This document shows, one piece after another, positions 23,601 to 35,360 of a DNA stretch of 64,000 nucleotides. Each line of letters opens with the position of its first letter. Position 1 is the first letter of the stretch. Source of the stretch: Cannabis sativa (taxonomy: Eukaryota > Streptophyta > Magnoliopsida > Rosales > Cannabaceae); contig NC_083601.1 of the NCBI RefSeq assembly GCF_029168945.1, positions 70,545,595 to 70,609,594 of the forward strand, given 5' to 3'. The position numbers and the translations under genes were made by a program. The notes under the pieces are model-generated. The model worked only from the letters and a program-made list of their open reading frames with translations, searched no databases and was not told the origin of the DNA.

Positions 23601-24850
23601 CCTGGTCACAAAATACCTAACTCTTATTCCATACAGTTTGAATCCATTAATAGAAGATGGATATTAAACCTTTGTGAAGGTGTAACTGTATTGCATCCTG
23701 GAATGAGAAATATAAGTAAATTTCTGTTTGGAATCTAAAATTAAAGTCAAAGACTTAAATTTATACTAAATATGATGAGTAATTATATCTTGGACCACCA
23801 CTACTAATTTAAGTCTAAGTCTGATTTGCCCATACAAGTAGGAGATTTCTAAGATTGAGGATTTATATCAATTGGGAATATAATTTCGGGATTATAATCA
23901 TATGCCTCATTTAATTTCTTAAGAGAAAATATAGAATGACATGAAATGATTTATAGACCATTCATCCAATGATATGTTATTGAGCTAATTCGAAATGAAT
24001 AAGCTAAGAGGAATTAGGATAATTTCGTTTATTAAATAAGAATCCAACGATGCTTCGATAGCGAAAGTCAAAGTCATCGTATTTATACAATCTTCTTGTT
24101 TCATATCGTAAAAATACTAGTCTAAGGTGTCATCAATTGATGAACAGCTAGATGCCGCATATACAGTATTTATCTTTCGAGATCTAACACTATTATGTAT
24201 GTCTAATGGTGAAAATCCATTAGGGATTTATCTCATTAGATAAAAAAAATAAGTTAGACCAACAATGAAGATTCGAAATTAAACTACAACTTAATAACAG
24301 AAAATAACATGGTTCAATATAAACTCATACACAATTCAGAAATTATTAAACATATAGCAAGTAGGAATGACAAGTGAAAATACTAAAACATACAATCCTA
24401 AATAATTTCCAAGGTCTTCAACAAACTGATACAGTGTCCCGGTAGGCGAGAGTCAAAGTATCATTCATTGAATAGAGTTGTCAGCTCATCTAAAATGCAA
24501 ACCATTCTAGCAACCTTTTATTCGATCAAAATAAGAATCCAATGTTGTCCCGATAGGCGAGAGTCAAGGTTATTCTCATTTTATGAGCTTCCACCATTGT
24601 TTCATGTTTCATAAGTTTATCTCTAAGTAGTCACCGTAAGGGAGAGTCTAATATAGACTAAAACTTACAAAACACTTACCAAGTGAGATCTTACGGTGTT
24701 AAATGCGTTCAACGAATAACCATCCATAGGGGGACGAAGTCTAGCGTCTCGAGGTTATATTGAAAACATTTAACTATTGTAAGACCAACAATGGAGATCG
24801 AATATTTTAATAATAATAAAGCTCATTATTTAAAGTGAGTTGTTTTTTCT
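23601..24850 (-). other. B3 region between leader and pol, with short stem-loops
   Basis: No open frame is seen. Four short inverted repeats lie at 24053-24067, 24437-24451, 24548-24562 and 24631-24645; their minus-strand loops read CTAT, CTAC or CTTA. Gag would be expected in or near this interval, but none is recognised. Confidence 0.45.
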
Positions 24851-27800
24851 TTGATTCTCTTTATTTAATCTATTTATTTAATTAAAATTTTCAATTTAGA
24901 ATGAAAAATTCTAAATATAAATTTTAATTTAATATTTATAAATTTTACTTAGATGGATTTGAAAATAATATGAATTATTTCCATCTTAGTAATAATTTCC
25001 AATAAATATTTAGAAAAATATTCAATTTAAGTTGTTACAAAATTAATTTAAATTAATTTACAACTCAAATTTAATTTTCTATAAATATATATTGCATTTC
25101 GAAAAATTAAAGTATTTAAGAATACAATTTTCTAAATTGCATATTAAAATAAAAAATAAATCCTGAAAAATTATTCTAATTTAATGTTGGCCCAAAATTA
25201 ATTAATAAAATTAATTTACAACAAAAAATATAATTTTCCTATTTAGTTAAATATGTATAAGAAAAATTTCAAATATTTAAGTATGATGATGAAAATCAAC
25301 TTAAATATTAATTTTCTATTTAATTAAATACACTAGAAAAATACTTCAAACAAAAATATCATCTATCTAGATTTTCCTCTGACTAATTAATTAAAATTTC
25401 TAATAAAATATATTTTACTTCATTTATTTTAATTTAATCAATAAATGAAAAAATCATTGATTTAAGTTGGTCCAAAATTAAAATAAATAATTTACAACTT
25501 TAATCAATTTTTCAAATGAAATTCAAAATTCCAGCATTTAAGAAATGTAATTTTGAAATTTGATTAATAAAATAAAGAAAAAATATATTTTGAAAATTAT
25601 TTAAATTTAGTTGAAAAAATAAATTTCAACTAAAAATAATTTTCTATTGAATTAAGTCTCATCAAAAAGAAATATTTATGTATGATGATGAAAATCAACT
25701 TAGATATTTAATTTTCAAATTAATTAAATGTATTAAATTCAAGAAATAAATAATTAAGTGTAGAGAAGGCTTAATTATTAATCTCTAGTTTAATACTAGG
25801 AAAAATATACTTAAAATAAATTGTACCAAAATTAATTATATAAATAATTAATTTCACAATGTATAATATTTTCCTATTTAATATTATAAATAATAAGTAG
25901 TCTAGAAATAACTATCTAGAAAATATTTTATTGGACTAAGTATATTTTCCACAAAATTTGAAAAAATATCTAAATTAAGTTGTATTAGAAAAAATCTAGA
26001 ACTTAAATATTTTCAAATTTAAATTTAATTAAATATCAAAAATTAAGTTCTAACCACTTAATTTGAAAATATTCCATTTAAAGTTAATATTCGAAAAGAT
26101 ATTAACTTAAAAAAAATATCTAAAATATTCCATTTTAAGCTAATATTCGAAAAGATATTAACTTAAAAAATATCTAAAGAATCTTAATAACCAATGCCTA
26201 AAATTCCTCAACTTAATTTTGAAATTTTAAATCTAAAAGATATTCAAATTTAAGTTGGTTAGTTGTAAATAACTAAATATCAACTTAAATAGGAATATTT
26301 AATGAAAAAATTAAATTAAGCTTCAGAAAGAATCTAGATGGTTATAATTCTATATTTAGTTAAATACAAGAAAATACATATAATTTAGCTTAGAATAAAA
26401 AACTCTTTAAACTATAATTTTCTTAAATTAATTTCAAAATATATGAAATTAATTATGTTGCTAATCAATTTTATTAGGTTAAACTAGTTTAATTAACCTA
26501 GTACAGTTATTCAAATCAGGCAAATGGGCCTTCACAATTGGGGTGGTTCATGTGAGGGGGTGCTGCGTTCAGTATGTCGTACCCACTACTATGGCTCCCA
26601 ACTCTCACACAAGGCCCAAAAGAGAGGAATTTAACCTTAAAATGAACAACTGTTATTAATTGAATAGGCCCAAAAACTAAATGGGCCTAAATAAAATCTA
26701 TCAAGAACTATGACATTTTATTTAGCAACAACAACCCATATGCATCTATAATGAAATTAAACACATAGGCTCACACAGGCACACTTTGGATGGGTCCTAT
26801 CATGTTGCTAGGTCATACAGAGGTGAAAGAAGATTGTAAATATACCTGTTACAAATTATTAACTTGACCAAGGGAGCCAAGAGTTAAAATCAGATCATTG
26901 GATCTGTCAACAAGTTAACCATGGATACTTGCAATCAAGCAATAATAGGTTTTGAAAACTTACACACAAGCTAAAACACATACTCCTGCAACAAGGTTAG
27001 CTGGATAGTTGGATGTAGGATTTATTTAATTTTAAATTAAATAATTAATTTCGAAATTAAATAATTAATTAAAAAAATATTTTCGAAAATTTAAAAAAAA
27101 AATTGAAAAAATTCGAAATTAAATTAAAAAATTTAAATTTAAAATTAAACCTACAATTTTGAAAAATTAGGTTTCAACCAACCTAAATATCATTTCAAAA
27201 TTTGCTAACTACTTTTAAAAATTAAATAAAAAATTAAAAAGATAAATGAATATCTTTTTCAGATTTTAAATGTAATTTAAATAAATAAAATAAAAAAATT
27301 TAAAAGTTAGCAAAATATCTTACATCTTTTTAAAATTACATGATTATAATTATCTTATTTTAAATTTAAATAAGGTCAAATTATTTAAAAAAAGATTTAA
27401 TTTAAAATATTTAAAATGTGACCTTAAATTTAAAAATAAGATAAGATATAATCAAATTTAAAAATAAGATAGATTATTAAGCAAAAAAGATAGATACTAA
27501 CTATTTTTAAATTCAAATTACACTAATATCATGAATTAAATTTAAAAAATATTAAATTAATTCATTATGATAATTAGAGTTGAATTAGGAATAGTAATAG
27601 TATAAATACAGAACTACACAAAAAATCGGAAGTTAATTTTATGAAAAAGCATGAAAAAACGAAGAAAAACAAAAAAAATTGTGAGCTGTACTTGGGGCTG
27701 CGTGGGCGTAGTTTCTCGGTGCAGGGGGCTGCTAGCAGCCTCTCCGCGCGCGCACGTGGTGCAGCGACACAACCCGATTTTTTCGAAACTTCAAAAAATC

Positions 27801-28031
27801 ATAACTAATTCAAATTAAATCGAAATTGAGTTCTATAAAAAAGTAACTTGCTTAACTTTTTCCATACTATCTAATAAAAATAATTCCAGAAACATATATT
27901 CAATTATTTGTCACGAACATTCACAAACATCAATCAATCATCAAATAACACTCAATACAACATGATACAATCCAAAAACCTCAAACAATCATTTTAAAGT
28001 CCAAATTTCTTCCAAGTAAATCAATTACCAT
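24851..28031 (-). other. B3 AT-rich non-coding leader
   Basis: About 3.2 kb of very AT-rich sequence without frames. It contains a conserved less-AT-rich island (26515-26635, matched in B1 at 52090-52210), repeats of an AAATCAACTTA-type motif about 400 bp apart (25285-25315 and 25680-25710) and a GC-rich pocket (27675-27770) near the primer-binding site. Confidence 0.6.
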
Positions 28032-28044
28032 GGCTCTGAGGCCA
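28032..28044 (-). other. B3 primer-binding site
   Basis: The minus strand reads TGGCCTCAGAGCC, two changes from the initiator-tRNA-Met binding sequence TGGTATCAGAGCC, two bases inside the 5' LTR. Confidence 0.8.
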
Positions 28045-28046
28045 GT

Positions 28047-29846
28047 TGTTGGAATTTTTTTACGAGGATCTTAGATCTACTCACAAGTATGTTTATTAAC
28101 ACCCTAAATATGAACTTTCTAAAACGATGAAATACACACATATAAAGTTAAAGAAACCTTACATTGGGTGCAGCAGAATTAAATGACTCCTTCCGTTCAG
28201 ATCTCTAACCCTTGTATCATTTTTGTAGCAGAGTATTATCAAGATCTGAACCTGGTTTCCTTTCTCTGAATCCTTGATGCTGAAACTCCTTTGTTGATGA
28301 TCTTTCTTCACGATCTTCCTCACTATGATTGAGGTATTGTTGTGTGTGGGCACTACTCTAATCACTAAGGTAATTTCGAAATTCTAAGGAAGAAGAGGGA
28401 GAGACAGTGTGGCAGCCAAGGTAGAGAGAGAAAGGCTCAAGTTTTCTGATTCAGAAGTGTAATTTTTGTGAAGCCTTCACTATCTTTTTATAGCATTCCA
28501 CTAGGGTTAGGTTTGAATTATTTGGCATTAAAATAATGAAAATATCAGCTTAAAAATGCCTACAAAAGTGGCCGGCCATGGCTTGATGGATTTGGGCCTT
28601 GCTTTTTGCAATTTTGCAATTTTAACACTTTTGTATCGGATTTTCTCAAAAATACCAATTTCTTAATTCAACCATTTAAATGCCAATTCTAACTATTTAA
28701 TAACTATAAATAATTATTAAATAATATTGTCATTTACCATATTTATTAATTGAACCATACAAAGTATCATAATTAACAAATATGCCCCTATTTACTCTTT
28801 CTTTACAATTTCGTCCTTACTTAGTGCGGGGACCATGGGTCTAGTGCGGGGACCATGGGTCTATATAACCGAGCTTCCAATAAGTAGATCAAGAATTTAG
28901 CACTAAAATTCACTAACTTATTAATTCTTCGTTGAATCCACGCATAGAACTTAAAATTGCACTCTCAGTATATAGAATGCTGTATATGTTCCACCATATA
29001 GACGCATCATTAGTTATCCATTGTTATAATCCTAATGTGATCAATGATCCTCTATATGAATGATCTACACTGTAAAGGGATTAGATTACCGTAACACCCT
29101 ACTATGTATTTTATCCTTAAAACACTTGACCCCGTATAAATGATATTTCAGCTTTTGTGAAATGAGTACTCCACCATTAATGTTCGTTTGGTCAAGCTCG
29201 AAGGAGATCATCCTTTGCTTACTATTCGCCAGATAGAAGCTATAGATTCCATGTTTATGCTAGCACTCCCACTCAATTGCACTACCGTGTTCTCAAAATG
29301 TACGTATCACCCTGACCTAAAAGTAGGCTTAACTAAAAAATCAAAGAACACGAATAGCCTTTCAAGATTGAGCATAATCATAACAGGATTAAGAACATTT
29401 GATCTAGGATCAACTAGGCGATATTGACTTGAATAGATTTTACGGTAAGTTTAATTAAATCTAAGTCAAAGTTCAATATAAGTCCCTTCCGATGCATACT
29501 CCATGCATCCAACCTGAGCTTTACTTTAACTAATGCTCTGGAAAGAACATAGCACTTCTCCAAATGCAAGTAAACTCTGTTGTAGATTATCATATCAGTA
29601 AAACCCTGTGTCTGATAAATCTAGGAAACTTTATTCACATAGTCATGTTTACTTTCCAATGTGTTGACGACACAATAAAAAGGATCAAGTATGTGAAAAG
29701 GGTTTCAGATGAATTTATACATTATGTACATATACTCATGAAATAAATCATGTGAACCATGCAACATTAAATGTAATTCTGATCTATATTAATAAGTAAA
29801 TCTGATTATATTGGAATGAGTTTTATTTAGGGCATAAAACCCAACA
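28047..29846 (-). repeat. B3 5' LTR
   Basis: This 1800-bp LTR is 77 bp shorter than its partner. A 20-bp unit is duplicated in tandem at 28822-28841 and 28842-28861, next to a deletion of roughly 100 bp that is present in the 3' LTR. Confidence 0.9.
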
Positions 29847-29851
29847 GATCC

Positions 29852-31295
29852 TAGATCAAATGATCTTAATCCTGATATGATTAGGTTCAATATCAAGAGT
29901 GTTATTCGTGGTCTTTGATTTGTTAGTTAAGCCTACTTTTGGGTCAGGGTGATACGTACATTTTGGGAACACGGTAGTGCAATTGAGTGGGAGCGCTAAC
30001 ATAAATATGGAATCTGTAGCTTCTATCTAGCGAATAGAAAGTAAAGGATGATTTCCTTCGAGCTTAACCAAACGAAAATAAATGGTGGAGATCTCATTTC
30101 ACTTAGCTAAAATATCACTTATACAGGGTTAAGTGTTTTAAGGATAAAATACATTGTAGGGTGTTACGGTAATTTAATCAATTTACAGTGTAAATCATCT
30201 ATATAGAGGATCATTGATCACATTAGGGTTATAACAATGGATAACTAATGACGTGTCTATATCGTGGAACATATAGAGCGTTCTATATACTGAGAGTGCC
30301 ATTCTAAGTTCTATGCGTTGATTCAAGGAAGAATTAATAAGTCGGTGAATTTAAGATATAAATTCTTGATCTACTTATTGGAAGCTCGGATATATAGACC
30401 CATGGTCCCCATACTAGTTGAGACCATACTGCTTGTAAGACTCAGTTAATTGATTTTGATTAATCAATTATAATTCTAAAGTTAGACTATGTCTAGTTTA
30501 TGAATTTTCACTAAGCAAGGGCGAAATTGTAAAGAAAAGAGATTCTAGGTTTATTTATTAATTTAGAGACTTTATATGTCTAATTAATAAATATATTAAA
30601 TGACAATATTATTTAATAATTAATTTTAGTTATTAAATAATTAGAATTGGCATTTAAATAGTTGAATTTGAAAATTGCGTTTTTGAGAAAAGCAGATGCA
30701 GGAATGATAAAATAGCAAAATTGCATAAGTGAGGCCCATTATCCAAGGCCCATGGCCGACCACACTTATAGGCTTTTATCATTTATTTTTTCATTATTTT
30801 AATGCCAAATAATTCTAACTTAAACCTAGATGGTTACCTATAAATAGATAGTGATGGCTCACATTCAAACTTAACTTGGTGAACTTCTGTTAGATGAAAA
30901 CTGAGCCTCTATCTTTTCTCTATAGGCCGAACCTCTTCCCTTCTCTTTTCTTCTCTAAATTTTGAATTCCTTGAGTGAATGAGTGAGTGCCCACATACAT
31001 CAAGTGGTATCTCAGTCATAGTGTGTAAGACTGTGGAAAATCATCCAACAAGAAGGAGAATCAGCATCAAAGGAAGGAGAGAAAGAGATCCAGGTTCAGA
31101 TATTGATAATGCTCTGCTACAGAAAGGAATCAAGGGCTAGATATCTAAATGGAAGGAGTCATTGTATTCCGCTGCACCCAATGTAAGGTTTCCTAAACTT
31201 TATATGTGTTTATTTCATTGTTTTAGAATTCATATTAGGATGTTAATGAAACATACTTGTTAGTAAATCTAGATCCTGATAAAATATTTCCAACA
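29852..31295 (+). repeat. B2 solo LTR of the copia family, right part
   Basis: This continues the LTR broken at 19723 and ends AATATTTCCAACA. The two parts add up to about 1.89 kb, the length of the other family LTRs (1883 bp for B1). There is no internal region, so this is a solo LTR left by LTR-LTR recombination. TATA box at 30839-30846. Confidence 0.85.
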
Positions 31296-31897
31296 CTTTA
31301 CATCTGTGTTACCTCATTGGGTGGAGCTCGTGGTATCTTTGAAAATCTCTGGCATTTGTCACACTTCTTAACATAGGCTTTTGAATCTTCAATCATCGTT
31401 TGCCAGAAGTAACCTTGCCTTAGAGATTTCTTAGATATGCTTTGCTTGGTGGCATGAATTCCATAGAATCCATTGTGCACTTCAGATAGGAACCGTGCCG
31501 CTTCTTCTTGAGTAACACATCTGAGCAATGGCATCGAGAATCCTCTTCTGTACATAATTCCCTCTACTATGATATACCATGCAGCTTTCCTTGTCATTTT
31601 TCGAGCTTCATTCCGATTGTCTGGGAGTTTCTCAGAGTCGAGGTAGGCTGCTATTGGTGACATCCAGTTTGGGGAACTATCAATCATTTCGATTTCTTTC
31701 GTGCTAGTGATGCTAGGCTCTTCGAGGAACTGGATAGGAACCATGCTTGCCCTGTCACTTACATTGCTGCTTGCCAATCGGGCTAACGCGTCTCCAGTTG
31801 TATTTTCTTCTCTTGGAATTTGTCTGAGACCGTAGCTTTTGAATTGTGCAAGCAAATCATGTATTTTGGTCAGATATGCTATCATCTTTTCTCCCAA
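31296..31897 (-). pseudogene. Element A RNase H end and integrase zinc-binding domain
   Basis: The frame covers the end of the second RNase H (IPREENTTGDALARLASS) and then the HHCC zinc-binding region of integrase: EVHNGFYGIHATKQS with two His, and KKCDKCQRF with two Cys. It ends at the B2 insertion, where the right TSD copy creates TAA. A frameshift near 31893 separates it from the RNase H frame upstream. Confidence 0.85.
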
Positions 31898-32601
31898 GCC
31901 TCGTATTCTCCATATACATGATTTACCACCAGCTGTGAATCGCTGCAGATCTCAATGGGTTCGGCCTTCATCTCCCGGGCTAGCTTTAGCCCAGCAATTA
32001 GAGCTTCATACTCGGCTTCATTGTTAGATGCTTTGAATCCAAACTTGACTGCAGCATGCAGGTGTTGCCCCCAAGGCGTGACAAGTGCAATCCCTACACC
32101 AGATAGCTCATCTGTAGCTAACCCATCTACATGTAGTTTCCAGGTCGGCTTATCTTCATTGTTACTTGGCTGATGTGTTTGTACCGGCTTGGGGTTGCAT
32201 TCTGGTATGCTTTCTTTCTTGCATGTGCATTCTACCACAAAGTTTGATAAGGCTTGGGCTTTGATTGTTGTTCGGGGTCGGAAAGTAATTTTATATTGGC
32301 CCAACTCTACCGCCCACTTAAGTAGCCGTCCAGAAGCATCTGGCTTTTGCAATATTTGGCGTAATGGCTGGTCAGTGTATACCCGAGCAGGATGAGCTTG
32401 AAAATAAGGCCTTAACTTTCTTGTTGCTAGAATAAGGCAGTAAGCGAGTTTTTGTATCAACGGGTATCGGCCCTCAGCCTCAATGAGTCTTTTAATGATG
32501 TAATAGACTGGGTGTTGTACGTTGTTCTCTTCTCTGATTAGCACGGCACTTACAGCATGTTCCGTGACAGCTAAGTATATTCCAGGTTCTTCTCCTTCCA
32601 C
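31882..32601 (-). pseudogene. Element A dual RNase H region
   Basis: Two RNase H-like domains lie in one frame. The first is RT-linked (IYLAVTEHAVSAVLI..; RVYTDQPLRQIL). The second begins at WKLHVDGLATDELSGVG and has the D-E-D set visible as HVDG, NNEAEYEAL and ICSDSQLV. A second, archaeal-type RNase H is a known mark of plant Tat elements. It would degrade RNA in RNA-DNA hybrids during cDNA synthesis. Confidence 0.85.
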
Positions 32602-32639
32602 AGGTTTTGAGAGTACGGGAGGTTTTGCAAGTTGTGCTT

Positions 32640-33411
32640 TTAGCTCTTGGAAAGCTTTTCACACTCCTCCGTCCACTCGAACTGCTTGTTTCCTCGCAGG
32701 ATATTAAAGAATGGGACACACTTATCTATTGATTTTGAAACAAATTTATTGAGCGCGGCTATCCGACCAGTCAATCTTTGCACTTCTTTGGTTTTTGTTG
32801 GCGAGTTCATATCCAGGAGGGCTTGACTCTTCTCTAGATTAGCTTCAATTCCTCGGGCATTGACGATGAAGCCTAGAAACTTGCCCGAGCTGACTTCAAA
32901 GGAACACTTTAAGGGATTTAGTTTCTTATTGTACTTTCTGAGGACTTTGAAGTATTCGTCCAGGTCGTCTATGTGCCCCCCAGCCTTTCTGGATTTGACA
33001 AGAATATCATCCACGTACACTTCCATATTTTGCCCGATCTGGTCTTTAAACATTTTGTTTACCAATCTTTGGTATGTAGCACCAGTATTTTTCAGACTAA
33101 ACGACATTACTTTGTAGTAATGTAGACCCATAGCTGTTCGAAAACCTGTATGTTCTTGGTCTGGTAGATGCATTTTGATTTGATTGTAGCCTGAGTAAGC
33201 GTCCATGAAGCTTAATATTTCATGCCCTGCTGTTGCATCTACGAGCTGATTGATCCTTGGTAGTGGAAAATAGTCTTTAGGGCATGCTTTGTTGAGGTCT
33301 ATGAAATCAATACTGACTCACCGTTTCTTGTTCGATTTGGGTACTAATACGGGATTCACGACCCAAGCCTGGTAGAAAGCTTCAATTATAAAGTTGTTGT
33401 TGCGTAGCTTT
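32640..33411 (-). pseudogene. Element A reverse transcriptase
   Basis: RT motifs are clear: LNKACPKDYFPLPRI, MDAYSGYNQIKM, and the catalytic VYVDDILVKS box. Breaks are a TGA in the strand before LNKACPKD (near 33320), loss of about 37 codons just after MVG near 33405 relative to element D, and a one-base deletion near 32659 that cuts the frame before RNase H. The YVDD box itself is intact. Confidence 0.85.
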
Positions 33412-33675
33412 TCAACTTCCAACCATATCCGCATGTGACCAAGCAAAAACATCTAGGTTTGCTCTCATAAATTTTATCAATTCTGATTTTACTTCGAGCA
33501 ATAAACCTTTTCTGATCTTTAGCTTTCTAGTCGGGATATCTGGATTGATTTCAATCTCTTCTAATTCTTCCACAAGTCCAACATTGCTGCTTGGGTCCCG
33601 AAGTCGAGGATCCACATCTTCATCCCCGTCTTGGGACGTTCCCTACTTGGAAATGTTTTTTCCCTTGTCTATGCT
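33412..33675 (-). pseudogene. Element A protease-RT linker
   Basis: This is an acidic linker (VEELEEIEINPDIPTRKLKI) followed by FMRANLDVFAWSHADMVG, the conserved stretch that leads into RT in Tat elements. It matches 60720-60905 in element D. The 3' end is out of frame because of the RT deletion. Confidence 0.75.
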
Positions 33676-34392
33676 CTAGCTGGAGGATATTTCCTTCTTA
33701 GCCTTGGCCACTGCAAGGTTGTAACATTCCCGAGCAGACTGCTGGTTTCCTCTTAGGCACCCTACCCCATTCTTTGTTGGAAACTTTAGGCATGAGTGAA
33801 ATATTGATGTGACAGCCTTTAAGTCATACAAGGCCAGCCGGCCTAGCATTACATTAAAAGTTGAAGGAACATCCAATATCAAGAACTGTGCCATGACAGT
33901 TATGCTCGTCGGAGCTTGTCCAACAGTGAGGGGTAGGCGAATTTGTCCTAGAGGTGCAACGCCTTGACTGGAGAAACCATAGAAAGGCTGGAGACATGGG
34001 GTTAGATCCTTGAGTTGGAGTCCCATCTTTTCATAAGCAGTTTTGAACAAGATATTGGAAGAGGCTCCATTATTGATCATGGTTCTGGCCACAATTTTAT
34101 TGGCTATCTAGACTTCCACGATCAGCGGGTCGTTGTGTGGAAATTTAATTTTGACAGCATCTTCATCGTTGAAGGTTATGGTCGGCTCTCCTGCTCGTGG
34201 AACTTTGGGCTTCCTTTCTTCCACGGCTAGGAGAACTTCTTCTTGCTCGTTCTATGCTGTTCGGGCATACCTCTTCGAGCTTTGCCCGAATCTCCAGCAA
34301 TGTGCGGGCCTCCAAAAATAACTTGCAGATGCCCATCTACCGGTGGAGGTAGTAAATCTTTGTTATTGTCGTTCCTCTGACCCTGATCGGTC
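33676..34392 (-). pseudogene. Element A aspartic protease
   Basis: This is a retropepsin-like domain (NILFKTAYEKMGL; FLILDVPSTFNVMLGR; NGVGCLRGNQQSARECY). The active-site motif reads MINNGAS, where element D has MIDNGAS: the catalytic Asp is Asn here, consistent with a G-to-A change. At least one frame break lies upstream of 34092. Confidence 0.8.
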
Positions 34393-35360
34393 TTAACATA
34401 ATTCTGCAGGTGTGGATTCATTAGAGTCGTGGCCGTAGTCTACGTGGAACTGACAAAACTTTGTCATGTCCCTCTTGTTGACATCTTTCTTCATTGGCCC
34501 GGGCTTCTTATATGGGGCCAAAGACTGAGTTGCCATGTAAACACTTTCAATATCTTCAGTTAAGATAGTGAATGTAGTGTATTTGGTATGATTCTCCCGG
34601 GGAGCTTGTTCGAATTTGCCAGTGAACTTTCCTTTCTTCCCATTCCATTGCTTGTGATTGTTGTTGGAACATTTACCACTTGAGCTTGAATTATTTCGGT
34701 AATGGAGAAGTTGGACGGATGTTCCAGTAGAAGGAGCCTTTGACTTGCCAGGCTTTTCCTCACCTTCCGCTCGTTGAATAGCTTCTTCGAGCTTGATTAA
34801 GCCTTCGACACGATGAAGAAAATCACTCATTGAGTCTATCAGCGTGTTCTTCCTTATATCCTTTCAAAGTTCACAGAGGACTTCAATGCCCCCCAGTATC
34901 GCGGCTAACTTTCCATCTTCAGTTACCCGTGAAACTTTGCAAGCCTCCGTCCTGAATATGCTGATATATGCCCGGAGAGGCTCGCCTGGTCGTTGCTTAA
35001 CTTCGACCAAGTCTCCTAGATGCAATGGAAGTTGGCGTGAGGAGGAGAATTGTGCATGGAATTTTGAAGAGAAGGTTTTCCATGAACTAAACTTTCCAGG
35101 AGCCAACTTGAAATACCATTGCTGAGCGGCTTCCGACAGCGTAGTAGGGAAAATTCTGCAACATACATCTCCGTGTACCCCTTGCAAATCCATTTTCATT
35201 TTGAAGTACTTGAGATGGGAAAGGAGATCTTCTCTCCCTGTTTACATCTTCCATGTTGGCATTTCAAACTTGTGGGGCAACGCCAGGAGATTGATCTCAG
35301 GTGAGAAAGGAGTTTCTCGTGCTCGATCCAGCTCAAGATGATTGTTTCTTTGTCCAGCCA
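34393..35360 (-). pseudogene. Element A gag, C-terminal part
   Basis: Gag core (WYFKLAPGKFSSWKTFSSKF; DLVEVKQRPGEPLRAYIS) at 34864-35199, then a basic linker and the stretch before the zinc finger (KFCQFHVDYGHDSNES) at 34393-34830. The frame changes between these parts. C cuts gag at 35360 (TSD AGCCA) and the N-terminal part resumes at 44817. Confidence 0.8.

Larger units (their letters stand above)
19724..29846 (-). mobile_element. B3: full-size degenerate Ty1/copia element nested in B2
   Basis: This 10.1-kb element lies in reverse orientation inside an LTR of its own family. A perfect 5-bp TSD GATCC (19719-19723 and 29847-29851) fixes its ends. It comprises LTRs at 19724-21600 and 28047-29846, a polypurine tract (reverse) at 21601-21610, a primer-binding site at 28032-28044, decayed pol in the left third and a long AT-rich non-coding middle. 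Confidence 0.9.
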
